The notes: generated by a model not told the origin, from the letters alone. 64,000 nucleotides of DNA from an uncultured Lutibacter sp. (GCF_947493565.1 NZ_CANLRG010000004.1:124001-188000), one strand, 5' to 3'; shown: positions 28,792 through 38,254, numbered from the stretch's first letter. Numbers and translations are program-made.

Positions 28792-29859
28792 TTAAAGTGT
28801 ATTTACACAGTTTAAATCTTTAAATGCTTCAATTAAACGAACTTTAAAAGTTTCTTCTCCTTTACGTAACCATCCTCGTGGATCATAATATTTTTTATTT
28901 GGTTGATCTGCTCCTTCAGGATTCCCTATTTGAGTTTTTAAGTAATCAATTTTATCATTCATATAATCTCTAATCCCTTCAGTAAACGCAAATTGCAAAT
29001 CTGTATCAATATTCATTTTTACTACTCCATATCCAATTGCTTCTCTAATTTCTTCTAATGAAGATCCAGAACCTCCGTGGAATACAAAATCTACAGGATT
29101 GCTTTCTGTGCCATATTTTTCTTCAATATACTTTTGAGAATTATCTAAAATTTTTGGTGTTAATTTAACGTTTCCTGGTTTGTACACACCGTGAACATTA
29201 CCAAATGATGCTGCAATTGTAAAATTATCACTTACTTTTTTTAGTTCTTCATACGCATAAGCTACCTCTTCTGGTTGTGTATATAATTTAGATGCATCAA
29301 CATCAGAATTATCAACTCCATCTTCTTCTCCTCCTGTAATACCTAACTCAATTTCTAAAGTCATTCCCATTTTACTCATACGAGCTAAATATGTTTTACA
29401 GATTTCAAGATTCTCCTCTAGTGATTCTTCAGATAAATCAATCATATGTGAACTGAATAAAGGAACTCCATTTTCTTTATAAAATTGTTCCCCTGCATCT
29501 AACAATCCATCAATCCAAGGTAATAGTTTTTTAGCACAATGATCTGTATGTAAAATTACTGGAACTCCATAAGCTTTCGCTAAAGTATGTATGTGTTTTG
29601 CTCCTGCAATACCTCCTGCTATGGCTGCTTTTTGACCTTCATTAGACAATCCTTTTCCTGCATTGAATTGAGCTCCACCATTTGAAAATTGAATGATTAC
29701 AGGTGAATTTAATTCTTTTGCTGTTTCTAATACGGTATTAATTGTATTTGAGCCTATAACATTTACAGCTGGTAACGCAAAATTTTTAGCTTTTGCTAAT
29801 TTAAAAATCTCTTGTACTTTGCTTCCTGTTGCAACTCCTGGTTTAATTGTATGACTCAT
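28792..29859 (-). CDS. fbaA: Fructose-bisphosphate aldolase, class II
   Basis: A 355-residue zinc-dependent aldolase of the class IIA length. VILHTDHCAKKLLPW holds metal-binding His and catalytic Asp residues, FGNVHGVYKPGNV and FVFHGGSGSS the other zinc and phosphate contacts. It cleaves fructose 1,6-bisphosphate into dihydroxyacetone phosphate and glyceraldehyde 3-phosphate. Monocistronic, with a -7 element TAATTTTG at 29897-29904 (38 bases upstream) and a strong terminator. Confidence 0.96.
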   Translation of the reverse strand: MSHTIKPGVATGSKVQEIFKLAKAKNFALPAVNVIGSNTINTVLETAKELNSPVIIQFSNGGAQFNAGKGLSNEGQKAAIAGGIAGAKHIHTLAKAYGVPVILHTDHCAKKLLPWIDGLLDAGEQFYKENGVPLFSSHMIDLSEESLEENLEICKTYLARMSKMGMTLEIELGITGGEEDGVDNSDVDASKLYTQPEEVAYAYEELKKVSDNFTIAASFGNVHGVYKPGNVKLTPKILDNSQKYIEEKYGTESNPVDFVFHGGSGSSLEEIREAIGYGVVKMNIDTDLQFAFTEGIRDYMNDKIDYLKTQIGNPEGADQPNKKYYDPRGWLRKGEETFKVRLIEAFKDLNCVNTL

Positions 29860-29896
29860 AATATTTTATGTGTGATTATTGATAACTTCTTTTAAG

Positions 29897-29904
29897 CAAA
29901 ATTA
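29897..29904 (-). promoter_or_regulatory. -7 element of fbaA
   Basis: TAATTTTG on the minus strand, 37 bases before the ATG. No TTG at the usual upstream spacing. Confidence 0.4.
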
Positions 29905-29973
29905 ATGAATTCTAAGCGTTTTATAAATTATGAATTAAAAAAAAAACGAAATCGAAATAGTTAAGTACATCAA

Positions 29974-32442
29974 TTAGAATGGATAACTTATACCAAAATT
30001 GTATACTGTATGGTTAAAGTTATAATTATTAAACCATTTTTCTCCTTTAGGTAAATAGGGTTCGTAGGTTTTAAAACCTAAATCTAAACGAAGTAATATA
30101 AAACTTAAATCGTATCGAATACCAAATCCTGATCCTATAGCTATATCTTGTAATGATTTGAATCCATTAAATTTTTCTTCAGGTAATGATACTGATGAAT
30201 TAGTAATATCCCAAATATTTCCAGCATCCACAAATAAAGCTCCTTTAATGCTGTTTAATATTTTAAACCGATATTCTAAACTACTTATAAATTTTAAATT
30301 TCCAACATTATATTCCAAGCCACTTTGAGAAGAACCTGGACCCAAATTATAAATTCTCCAAGCTCTTAAATCATTAGGTCCCCCTATAAAATAACTTCTA
30401 CTAAAAGGAATTGTTTTGGAATTATTGTAAGGAATTGCAATTCCTAAAAAACTTCTAAATGCCAAAATATTTTCTAAAGATATGTTCCAAAATCTTTTAT
30501 ACTCCAAATCAGTTCTAATATATTGAGCTATTGGTGTTTTTAGCAAAGTTTTCACATTGTTTTCATCTTTTTCATTTGACAATAATGTTGTTAAATTTCC
30601 TGAAGAAACAATTCTGGCTCTAAAAAATGAAAAATCTTTATCCTTATAATTTTCACTATTATTTAATGTATAAGTATAAGCTATTGCTGGAACTAAAACA
30701 TCTTCAGTAATTATATTGTGACGTTTTTTTATATTTTGAGCAATTCTAAATTCAGTAGGATTGGTTTGTTCAAAATTAGCATCTATATTATCATTAATAA
30801 ATGGAATTACATTGGTAGTTGTAATTTCTTGGTTGAAATATGTTGAAGCTATATTTTGAATTTCATTAAACTCTGATTTATAAATATCAAAATAAGAATC
30901 CACATTTAAATTTTGAATAAATTGAGCGTTTAACAACTGAAAACTATGTTTTTCATATTTAGAAGTTTCCCAAGTATAGTCAACAATTCCCGTAAATCTT
31001 TGCTTATCTAAACCTATGTTTTTTTGCAAGCTTGTTCCTAAGGTAAAGGTTGTTTTTGGAGAATTACTTTTTTGTACAATTTTGTCTGATTTAAAAGGTA
31101 AAAAAAAGCGAGGCAATTCTAGCGATACATCCCCTCCTACTTCCCAAGCGTTCAATAAAGTTTCATTATCAGCTGCATCTTTTGAGTCTAAAAATGATCC
31201 CTGAATGGAAAAATTCAGAATTTCAGCTCCCTTAAATACATTTCGATTACTAAAAGATAATTTTCCTGAAATACCCAACTGCCTAATATTGGAGTGTGTT
31301 AGTTCTGTACTAATTCCAACTGAGTATTTTTCAAGTGGGGTCAAATTTATATTTGCCTCTAACATATCGTCTTCAAGTTCTGTATATTTTATATCAACTG
31401 ACCTAAAGTTGTTTAATCCTCTTAAATGCTTTCTAGTTAATTCTCGAGTAATATCTTTGTAAACCTCATTTGGCTCAATAAAAATAGTGTTTAATAAATA
31501 TTTTGGATTGTATTTTAATTTTTTATGTGAAAGGAATGTATAACCTTCATATTGAACGGTATCATTTACAGGATTATCCTTTGTATTATAACTATAATCT
31601 GTAAAAACATTTATTCTTTTTATTTTCTGAATTTTAAATGGTACACCTCCTATACTATCGTTAATAATAAGAGCAACATCAGAAGTAAAATTTGAAGAGT
31701 CAGCTTCAAAAGTAATCGCATTTTTATTAAACCTATACACTCCAGAATTTCTAAATAAATCTGAAAGCCTATTTTGTTCATTTACAAATAACGACAATTT
31801 AAAAGGACTTTCTTTTTTTATAAATGAATGCTTTGAGTTTGCTATATAAATTGAATCTAAAACCTTAGATTCTATGTTTGTGGAGATACTATCTATGGTA
31901 AACAATTTATCGGTTTCTATCTTATAATTTATCTTGAGCTTTTTATTTTTAACAGCCACCTCTTCAAAACTCACTTTCGCTTTAAAATATCCTTCATTAT
32001 AATAATGTTGCGTTAAATTACCAACGGTTTGTAATGCTTTTTTTGAATCAAAAATTACTGGTGCTTCTCCATTTTTAAGGTACCATTGGTGCATATTATA
32101 CTTGAAGTTTCTAAGCCCACGTGTTTGTTTATCAGAAAATACGCTAGAAGTAAATTTGTACCAATTAGGATTTTCTAACTTCCACTTATCATAATTTGTT
32201 TCATAGTTTTTATTTCCTAAATTATAAAAATGTAGCGGTATAGGAACTCCTAGCACTAATTGATTTGGACGTTGCACAATGTAATCGTTAATTTCATTAT
32301 CAACGTTTTTTTTACCATTAACAATTATGGCATTATCTATCAACATTTTTTCGTTTTCGGAAACATACTTTAACGTATTACAGGCTGAAAAACTTAAAAT
32401 TATAGTCAGAAGAATTAATAATATTATAAAATTGTTTTTCAA
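29974..32442 (-). CDS. TamL-type lipoprotein, BamA/TamA family outer membrane protein
   Basis: About 822 residues. The C-terminal half is an Omp85 barrel (GGPNDLRAWRIYNLGPGSS and FVDAGNIWDI near the end), preceded by POTRA-like repeats. The N-terminus is a lipoprotein signal (LSFSACNT), which marks the Bacteroidota TamL variant of TamA. TamL works with TamB in outer-membrane biogenesis; no tamB lies in this window. The longest frame starts at an ATG at 32484, but a consensus promoter (32466-32495) overlaps it, so the TTG at 32442 (giving MKNNFIILLILLTIIL) is preferred. Downstream of it is a 100-base gap before fbaA with no clear terminator. Confidence 0.85.
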   Translation of the reverse strand: MKNNFIILLILLTIILSFSACNTLKYVSENEKMLIDNAIIVNGKKNVDNEINDYIVQRPNQLVLGVPIPLHFYNLGNKNYETNYDKWKLENPNWYKFTSSVFSDKQTRGLRNFKYNMHQWYLKNGEAPVIFDSKKALQTVGNLTQHYYNEGYFKAKVSFEEVAVKNKKLKINYKIETDKLFTIDSISTNIESKVLDSIYIANSKHSFIKKESPFKLSLFVNEQNRLSDLFRNSGVYRFNKNAITFEADSSNFTSDVALIINDSIGGVPFKIQKIKRINVFTDYSYNTKDNPVNDTVQYEGYTFLSHKKLKYNPKYLLNTIFIEPNEVYKDITRELTRKHLRGLNNFRSVDIKYTELEDDMLEANINLTPLEKYSVGISTELTHSNIRQLGISGKLSFSNRNVFKGAEILNFSIQGSFLDSKDAADNETLLNAWEVGGDVSLELPRFFLPFKSDKIVQKSNSPKTTFTLGTSLQKNIGLDKQRFTGIVDYTWETSKYEKHSFQLLNAQFIQNLNVDSYFDIYKSEFNEIQNIASTYFNQEITTTNVIPFINDNIDANFEQTNPTEFRIAQNIKKRHNIITEDVLVPAIAYTYTLNNSENYKDKDFSFFRARIVSSGNLTTLLSNEKDENNVKTLLKTPIAQYIRTDLEYKRFWNISLENILAFRSFLGIAIPYNNSKTIPFSRSYFIGGPNDLRAWRIYNLGPGSSQSGLEYNVGNLKFISSLEYRFKILNSIKGALFVDAGNIWDITNSSVSLPEEKFNGFKSLQDIAIGSGFGIRYDLSFILLRLDLGFKTYEPYLPKGEKWFNNYNFNHTVYNFGISYPF

Positions 32443-32465
32443 TAAATAAGAGTTTAAATTTGTTT

Positions 32466-32495
32466 CAAAAGTAAAACATTTCAAGGTATTAGCAA
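32466..32495 (-). promoter_or_regulatory. Promoter of tamL
   Basis: On the minus strand TTG (32493-32495), 19 bp, TACTTTTG (32466-32473). It overlaps the upstream ATG of the longest frame and argues for translation from the TTG at 32442. Confidence 0.65.
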
Positions 32496-32521
32496 ATTAC
32501 ACAAAATTTATAATTTTATTA

Positions 32522-33250
32522 ATGAGTTTAAGCAAAAATCAATTAAAATTAATAACGAGTTTACAACAAAAAAAGTACAGAGCTAAATATAATTTATTTA
32601 TTGCTGAAGGAACAAAAGTTGTACAAGAGTTTTTAAACTCCAATTTTGAATTAGAACAATTATTTTGCCTAGATAATTCAGTTTATAAAAACTATGAAAA
32701 AGTAACTCTTATAAATGAATTAGAATTAAAAAAAATAAGCTCTTTAAAAACCCCCAACAATGTTGTTGCTTTATTTAAAATTCCAAATACAAAACCCCTA
32801 TTAAATAAAGGACTTATTGTTGTTTTAGATACAATTAACGACCCTGGAAATTTAGGAACCATTATAAGGTTATGCGATTGGTTTGGTATAGCTCAACTTG
32901 TTTGCAGTACTACTACTGTAGATTGTTATAATTCTAAAGTTGTTCAAGCATCTATGGGATCTTTAACTAGAGTATCTATTGTTTACACTACACTAGAAAA
33001 CTTTTTAAAAAATACTTCTTTACCTAAATATGCTACACTTTTAAATGGTAAGAACGTTTATAAAAGTAAGCTTCCAAAAAATGCCGTACTTGTTATGGGA
33101 AATGAAGCTAACGGTATAAATGAAGAACTTTTAAAATTTGTAAATCATCATTTAACCATTCCACGTTTTGGAAATTTACAACAAACCGAAAGTTTAAATG
33201 TTGCTACGGCTACAGCCATTCTTTTAAGTGAATTTAAGAGAACCACTTAA
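32522..33250 (+). CDS. SpoU/TrmH-family RNA 2'-O-methyltransferase
   Basis: A 242-residue protein with an N-terminal substrate-binding domain (SLQQKKYRAKYNLFIAEGTKVVQEFL) and a knotted SpoU catalytic domain. VVLDTINDPGNLGTIIRLCDWFG, LVMGNEANGI and IPRFGNLQQTESLNVATATAI are SpoU motifs 1, 2 and 3. It should methylate a ribose in rRNA or tRNA with SAM; the target base is not predictable. Divergent from tamL, and its 3' end overlaps porT by four bases tail to tail. Confidence 0.92.
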   Translation: MSLSKNQLKLITSLQQKKYRAKYNLFIAEGTKVVQEFLNSNFELEQLFCLDNSVYKNYEKVTLINELELKKISSLKTPNNVVALFKIPNTKPLLNKGLIVVLDTINDPGNLGTIIRLCDWFGIAQLVCSTTTVDCYNSKVVQASMGSLTRVSIVYTTLENFLKNTSLPKYATLLNGKNVYKSKLPKNAVLVMGNEANGINEELLKFVNHHLTIPRFGNLQQTESLNVATATAILLSEFKRTT

Positions 33251-33945
33251 TGAAAAGCCAACTTTAAAAATATCCCTCGGGTTCCAAAATAATCTATAGG
33301 ACCTGTCCACGGACTGTTAGGGTTATTGTCTTTTACCAACTCATTATTAATAGCAAAAACACCTCTAATAGATGGAGAAAAAATAAAGTATGGTAAATAA
33401 AAATCTACTCCAACACCTATTTCATAGGTGAAATTATTTTTTTTCATTCTAAATTCACCCTCATAGTTATCATCTGGATTGTCTTGATTACTTGAAAAAT
33501 TATAATCGTATGACACTCCTCCTATAAGATAGGGTCTAAAGTTATAATACCTGTTCGCATTTAATTTTATGAGTAATGGAATTCTTAAATAAGTAGCATT
33601 TACTTCTCTAATACTATCTTTTGCGCCTCCATATATATGTGTAAAAGCCAATTCTTTAGTATTGCTTGAAAGACCAGGCTCAAGCCTTAAGCTAATATTT
33701 TTATGCAACCTATAATCTCCAATAAGTCCTACATTAAAACCTGTAGAAGCTTTAACATCTACAAAAACATGGTCAACTAAATACGATATTTTATAGTCTT
33801 TTTTATTTACCCCTAAATAATATCCCCAAAAAACTTTTTGATTGTCCCACGTTTGCTTATAAATAACTTTATCTTTTTTTTGTGCATAAGTATTTACTGT
33901 GACAGAAAAAATTACTAGAAGGATTAATAAAAATTGCTTTTTCAT
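33247..33945 (-). CDS. porT: Type IX secretion / gliding protein PorT (SprT)
   Basis: A 232-residue outer-membrane protein with a signal peptide ending in NTYAQ. The rest is predicted as an eight-stranded beta-barrel with alternating hydrophobic strands (LRIPLLIKLNANRYYNFRPYLIGGVSYDY, TYEIGVGVDFYLPYFIFSPSIRG). Size and pattern match PorT, and the position next to ubiE and near tamL is the usual one in flavobacteria. PorT is needed for type IX secretion. Three bases separate it from ubiE, so it is part of the NifU-ubiE-porT operon. Confidence 0.85.
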   Translation of the reverse strand: MKKQFLLILLVIFSVTVNTYAQKKDKVIYKQTWDNQKVFWGYYLGVNKKDYKISYLVDHVFVDVKASTGFNVGLIGDYRLHKNISLRLEPGLSSNTKELAFTHIYGGAKDSIREVNATYLRIPLLIKLNANRYYNFRPYLIGGVSYDYNFSSNQDNPDDNYEGEFRMKKNNFTYEIGVGVDFYLPYFIFSPSIRGVFAINNELVKDNNPNSPWTGPIDYFGTRGIFLKLAFH

Positions 33946-33948
33946 AAA

Positions 33949-34677
33949 TTACTTTTTAGCTATATATATTGATGCCACACCTAAAGTTTGTGGTTTGTTT
34001 TCAATATCTATAAACCCAATTTTTTGTAAAATATTGTTAAAAGCTTTTCCATAAGGAAATGTTGCTGCAGAATCGGATAAGTATTTATATGCAACTTTAT
34101 CTTTGGAAAACCATTTCCCAATGGTTGGTAAAATTTTTGTTGAATAAAAATAATATCCTTGTTTGAAAGGAGTTTTAGTTGGAACTGAAGTTTCTAAAAC
34201 AACAAAAGTTCCTCCGGGCTTTAAAACTCTATAAATTTCTGACAACCCTTTTTCTAAGTTCTCAAAATTTCTTACTCCAAAAGCCACTGTAATAGCATCA
34301 AATGTATTTTCTTCAAAAGGAATAATTTCAGAATCGCCTAAAACCATTTCAATTTTATCGGTTAGTTTTAGTTTTTCAATTTTATACCTTCCTACTTCTA
34401 ACATTCCTTCAGAAATATCTAATCCAATAATTTTAGAAGCACTTGTTTTGGTTAAATTAATAGCTAAATCACCTGTTCCAGTAGCAATATCCAATACTAA
34501 ATTAGGGTTTGTATTTTTAACAATATTCACTACTTTTCTTCGCCATTTTACATCAATTCCAAAAGAAATTACACGATTTAAGCCATCGTAATCTTTTGAA
34601 ATAGTATCAAACATTTTAGCGACTTGTTCTTTTTTACCTAATTCAGAGTCTTTATAAGGCTTTATTTTTTCTGACAT
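33949..34677 (-). CDS. ubiE: Demethylmenaquinone methyltransferase UbiE/MenG
   Basis: A 242-residue SAM-dependent methyltransferase. [27 protein letters not shown] opens the protein, [13 protein letters not shown] is the SAM-binding motif I, and [24 protein letters not shown] the later family motif. In Bacteroidota, which use menaquinone, the reaction is methylation of demethylmenaquinone. It sits between the NifU-like gene (8-base gap) and porT (3-base gap). Confidence 0.95.
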   Translation of the reverse strand: MSEKIKPYKDSELGKKEQVAKMFDTISKDYDGLNRVISFGIDVKWRRKVVNIVKNTNPNLVLDIATGTGDLAINLTKTSASKIIGLDISEGMLEVGRYKIEKLKLTDKIEMVLGDSEIIPFEENTFDAITVAFGVRNFENLEKGLSEIYRVLKPGGTFVVLETSVPTKTPFKQGYYFYSTKILPTIGKWFSKDKVAYKYLSDSAATFPYGKAFNNILQKIGFIDIENKPQTLGVASIYIAKK

Positions 34678-34685
34678 TTATATTT

Positions 34686-35585
34686 TTATTGGTTTAAAGC
34701 TACAACTTGTTCAATTTGCCCTGGAATTAATTGTTTTAACATATTTTCAATTCCATTTTTTAAAGTAACCGTTGATGACGGACAACCACTACAAGCTCCT
34801 TGTAAAATAACATTTACTGTTTTTGTTTTGGTTTCATAAGATTGAAAAAGTATGTTTCCTCCATCAGCAGCAACCGCAGGTTTAATGTATTCATCTAAAA
34901 TAGCTATAATTTGTTTTGAAACATCATCTAAATCTTCTAGTTGAATACTTTCAGTTGAAGTTGTTTCTTTTTTTTCTGCATTTTTTTCAACTATTGTTTT
35001 ACCATCTGCTATAAACTCCTTTATAAAACCTCTAATTTCATTAGTAATTTCAGCCCATTCAACAACATCAAACTTGGTGATAGAAATGTAGTTTTCTGAA
35101 ATAAAAACTTCTTTTACAAAAGGAAAATTAAACAAACCTGTTGCTAAAGGAGAATCTTTCGCTTCATCAATATTTTTATATTCTAAATCATTTTTAACCA
35201 GTAATTTATTGGCTACAAATTTTAAAACTGATGGATTTGGGGTTACTTCAGAATATACTTCAACAGGAACTTTTTTAGTTGTTTCTTTCTCTTCTAACAC
35301 CAATACCCCTCCTGGACTATTTAAATAGGCTTCCATTTGTTCTTTCACTTCTTGTTCCACATCACTCCATTCAACTATAGAAAATTTTTCAATAGCAATA
35401 AAATTAGCAGAAATTAAAACACGCTTTACAAAAGGCAAATGAAATAATTGTTGTGCTAATGGTGAATTTTTAGCTTCATCTATATTGTTAAACTGATAAC
35501 TTCCGCTAATTAAAACAGTATTTGCTGTAAACTTTAGAATAGCATCGTTCGTTGTTTTTTCTATTTTTAAGGTAACTTCTTCCAT
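34686..35585 (-). CDS. NifU-like iron-sulfur scaffold protein
   Basis: A protein of 299 residues from the ATG at 35585 (the longer frame adds 11 residues that look untranslated). Two similar N-terminal domains of the Scaffold/NifU N type appear in tandem (both with IDEAKxSPLAxxLFxxPFVKxVxIS), and the C-terminal NifU domain has the cluster-binding CxxC in GACSGCPSSTVTL. It is an Fe-S assembly scaffold or carrier. The duplicated N-terminal domain is the odd feature: most relatives of the Nfu type have one copy. First gene of the operon with ubiE and porT. Confidence 0.92.
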   Translation of the reverse strand: MEEVTLKIEKTTNDAILKFTANTVLISGSYQFNNIDEAKNSPLAQQLFHLPFVKRVLISANFIAIEKFSIVEWSDVEQEVKEQMEAYLNSPGGVLVLEEKETTKKVPVEVYSEVTPNPSVLKFVANKLLVKNDLEYKNIDEAKDSPLATGLFNFPFVKEVFISENYISITKFDVVEWAEITNEIRGFIKEFIADGKTIVEKNAEKKETTSTESIQLEDLDDVSKQIIAILDEYIKPAVAADGGNILFQSYETKTKTVNVILQGACSGCPSSTVTLKNGIENMLKQLIPGQIEQVVALNQ

Positions 35586-35602
35586 TTTTTTTAATATTTG
35601 TG

Positions 35603-35610
35603 CAAAAATA
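35603..35610 (-). promoter_or_regulatory. -7 element of the NifU-ubiE-porT operon
   Basis: TATTTTTG on the minus strand, 17 bases before the chosen ATG at 35585. This supports that start over the longer frame. Confidence 0.45.
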
Positions 35611-35642
35611 CAAAACATATTTTGGTATTTGTGTTAAAAATA

Positions 35643-35670
35643 AAAAACGCCTCTAATTAGAGGCGTTTTT
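35643..35670 (-). terminator. Terminator of the OmpP1-family gene
   Basis: AAAAACGCCTCTAATTAGAGGCGTTTTT is a perfect palindrome with T-run, 19 bases after the stop. Confidence 0.9.
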
Positions 35671-35689
35671 AAAACTCAAATATTGGTAA

Positions 35690-37033
35690 TTAAATATTTA
35701 AAACTAATGTTATTGTAACTTTTGAAGTGTTAAAATCTAACTCTGAGGAATTGATATTATTATATTGTGGATAAAAATTATAAGCTGATGTATTTGTATC
35801 ATTTTGATAAGATACATCTAATTTTCCTCCTCTAAATTTATAACCAGCTCCTAAAGAATATCCTTCAATTGCATCTGAATCTAAAGCATCTTCATATGGA
35901 CTTTTTTCATAATGATAACCTCCTCTTAAAGATAGTGCATCAAAACGCCACTCTGTTCCTATTTTAAATTCTCCAACACTTTTTAAGTCGGTTTCAAATT
36001 GATTATTTTCTGATACAAAATTACCACCGCTTAAATTGATATTACTATAATTTTTATGGATATAATCAACACTAATTAAACCTTGTTTATTAAAAATATA
36101 CGCAAAACTTCCTGTTAATTTACTTGGGGTTCTCAGCTTATAATCAAATGCATTAATTCCAGAATAATCAGAGATTACCTCGTTTGTATTACTAACATAA
36201 ACTTCTAAATCATAATCCAAATAATCTTCAGCTAAATTGTACCAAACTGGTGATTGGTATGCCAAACCTAAGCGAATATTATCATTTGGCTTAGATATTA
36301 AGCCTACATTGAAAGAAAAACCTTCTCCGTAAGTTAACAGTTCTTGTATTAGGGAAGCTTCTAAGTTATTTCCTGATCCATCATAATTATATTCCTCTAA
36401 TAAAATTCGCTGATAACTTTCAATATCATAGGTACTAAACGAAGCACCAATATATAAGTTATTATTGTATTCTGAAGCTATTGTAAAAGTATACTTATCA
36501 TTTTTTCCTTCAGTATAATTTTCAAAATATTGACCATCGCTGTTTAAATATTGAATGCTGTTATCATTAGGATCATCAATCCAAGTTGGATAATTATTAT
36601 TCCCTTTTGCAATCCATTGGTTTTCAAAATCGTTAACAATGCTATAATTAAAACCCAGTGCTATTTTTCCCCAACCAGAATTTTTATATGAATTATTAAA
36701 AACAAATACGCCACCTGCTTGAGATAAATTAGTGACATCATTTTCAGAAAACTCCTTATTGCCATAATACGTAGCATTTGTTTCTATATTTTTCAAATTC
36801 AAAGAAAGTGCAAACTCACTATTCAAAAAAACAGCAGCACCGGCAGGATTTACATCTACAGCAGACAAATCTCCTCCTAAGGCTCCAAAGGCACCACTCA
36901 TCCCATTATAACGGGCAGTTCCATTAATAGTTTCCTTTGAAAATAACACTCCAACATCATTATATCCCAATGTTTGAGCACTAGCTATATAAGCAGTACA
37001 TAAAAGAACTGCCATTATGTATATTTTTTTCAT
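35690..37033 (-). CDS. OmpP1/FadL-family outer membrane transporter
   Basis: A 447-residue protein with a signal peptide (ending in IASAQ). The N-terminus has LGYNDVGVLFSKETINGTARYNGMSGAFGALGGDLSAVDVNPAGAAVF, the plug region of FadL/OmpP1 proteins (NPAG), and the rest alternates as beta-strands of a 14-stranded barrel. It may import long-chain fatty acids or other hydrophobic compounds across the outer membrane. It follows the Tyr/Asn/Ser-rich lipoprotein gene by 29 bases and ends in a terminator, so the two are cotranscribed. Confidence 0.9.
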   Translation of the reverse strand: MKKIYIMAVLLCTAYIASAQTLGYNDVGVLFSKETINGTARYNGMSGAFGALGGDLSAVDVNPAGAAVFLNSEFALSLNLKNIETNATYYGNKEFSENDVTNLSQAGGVFVFNNSYKNSGWGKIALGFNYSIVNDFENQWIAKGNNNYPTWIDDPNDNSIQYLNSDGQYFENYTEGKNDKYTFTIASEYNNNLYIGASFSTYDIESYQRILLEEYNYDGSGNNLEASLIQELLTYGEGFSFNVGLISKPNDNIRLGLAYQSPVWYNLAEDYLDYDLEVYVSNTNEVISDYSGINAFDYKLRTPSKLTGSFAYIFNKQGLISVDYIHKNYSNINLSGGNFVSENNQFETDLKSVGEFKIGTEWRFDALSLRGGYHYEKSPYEDALDSDAIEGYSLGAGYKFRGGKLDVSYQNDTNTSAYNFYPQYNNINSSELDFNTSKVTITLVLNI

Positions 37034-37062
37034 AATACTACAGAATTATTTTTTGTGAATAT

Positions 37063-38205
37063 TTAATTTCTTCTTGAAATTGATCTACTTCCACTTGAAG
37101 AACTTCTATTGGATGAATTTGAGTTAGAAACGCTACTTCTATTGGATGAACTTCGGTTAGAAGAACTTCTATTTACAGAAGAATTATTTGAATAATTACT
37201 TCTAGAGGTGTTTCTATTATTATTTCTTACAGAAGTGTTATTATTAGAAACCACTCTGTTTACAGTTCTTGTTGCATTTCTCCAATTAGCATTTCTTGAA
37301 GTAGTTGGTTCAATTCTATAAGCTGAATTTCTCCTATGAACAGTTGAAGATCTTCTATTAGAATTACTATTTGATCTTTGAATAGTACTGTTAGACCTAG
37401 TAGATTGTCTATTTATCGAATTATTTCTATTAAAATTATTATTATTTCTGTTTATAGATCTTCTAATGGTTCCATTTTCTGTTCTTCTAATATTAGAATT
37501 ATAGGTTCTCCTGTTAGATTGGTTAATATTACTATTTCTTCTACTTATAACAGACGAATTATTACTGTACCTCCTATTGTTGTTAGCAGAGTACGATGTT
37601 CTTTTTCCATAACTATCATACCTATTATATCTATTGCTAGAATGGTAATAATTGTAAGGATAACTTCTATAATATGGATAATTATAATAGCCATAATAAC
37701 TATAATCTCCATAATAATATGGATTATATCCATATGAATAATAGTAAGGATAATAGTTATATCTCCAAGGTCTGTAATAATAATTTGAATAATAAGGATA
37801 ATAATTATGGTAAGGATGGAAAAAAGGATTATACCAATAAAAACTTGAACCTATATATCCTGAGTTTACATTTATGGTAACATCCGTTGTATATTCCCAA
37901 GGGGCGTTTTCTTCAGCATATTCTTCGAGATTATCTTCTGCATAATATTCATCAATATTCGTAAAAACATCATCATCTCTCAATTCTTGAAGCTCTTCTA
38001 ATTGATAAGTAAAGTAATTTTTATCAAATTCAGATTTCTCAACAATAACAATTTCTTCATCATTTTGATTTGAAGAAGCGTAAATTCCATCATTTTCATT
38101 ATTGTACACGCTTTGGTAGGTGCCACAAGAATATAACCCTAGAAAAAGCATTGAGAAAATACTTAAGCGTAGAAATTTTCCGTTAACTATTTTTGAAACT
38201 TCCAT
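37063..38205 (-). CDS. Low-complexity Tyr/Asn/Ser/Arg-rich lipoprotein
   Basis: A 380-residue protein starting at the ATG at 38205. A signal with lipobox YSC (LFLGLYSCGTYQSV) is followed by an acidic stretch (DDEIVIVEKSEFDKNYFTYQLEELQELRDDD, in two pieces). Residues about 125-195 are almost only Tyr, Pro, Asn and Ser (YYPYYSNYYYRPW), and the final 190 or so residues are Ser/Asn/Arg with few other residues. Such composition is disordered or prion-like and gives no fold call. It is the first gene of an operon with the OmpP1/FadL protein. Surface or adhesive roles are guesses. Confidence 0.75.
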   Translation of the reverse strand: MEVSKIVNGKFLRLSIFSMLFLGLYSCGTYQSVYNNENDGIYASSNQNDEEIVIVEKSEFDKNYFTYQLEELQELRDDDVFTNIDEYYAEDNLEEYAEENAPWEYTTDVTINVNSGYIGSSFYWYNPFFHPYHNYYPYYSNYYYRPWRYNYYPYYYSYGYNPYYYGDYSYYGYYNYPYYRSYPYNYYHSSNRYNRYDSYGKRTSYSANNNRRYSNNSSVISRRNSNINQSNRRTYNSNIRRTENGTIRRSINRNNNNFNRNNSINRQSTRSNSTIQRSNSNSNRRSSTVHRRNSAYRIEPTTSRNANWRNATRTVNRVVSNNNTSVRNNNRNTSRSNYSNNSSVNRSSSNRSSSNRSSVSNSNSSNRSSSSGSRSISRRN

Positions 38206-38223
38206 AATCAATTGACTTTTTTA

Positions 38224-38254
38224 TTGTTGAACTATTCAAAAAAAACTAATTTTG
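38224..38254 (+). promoter_or_regulatory. Promoter of proS
   Basis: TTG (38224-38226), 20 bp, TAATTTTG (38247-38254), an exact consensus match, 56 bases before the proS ATG. Confidence 0.7.

Noticed and set aside
37378-37880. Long open frames on both strands inside the Tyr/Asn/Ser-rich lipoprotein gene
   Set aside because: They are side effects of low-complexity codons (TAT/AAT/AGA); only the minus-strand frame has a lipoprotein signal and operon context.
37063-38205. Tandem DNA repeat or mobile element in the low-complexity gene
   Set aside because: Codons vary along the Ser/Asn/Arg region and no exact unit repeats; no terminal inverted repeats or transposase are near.
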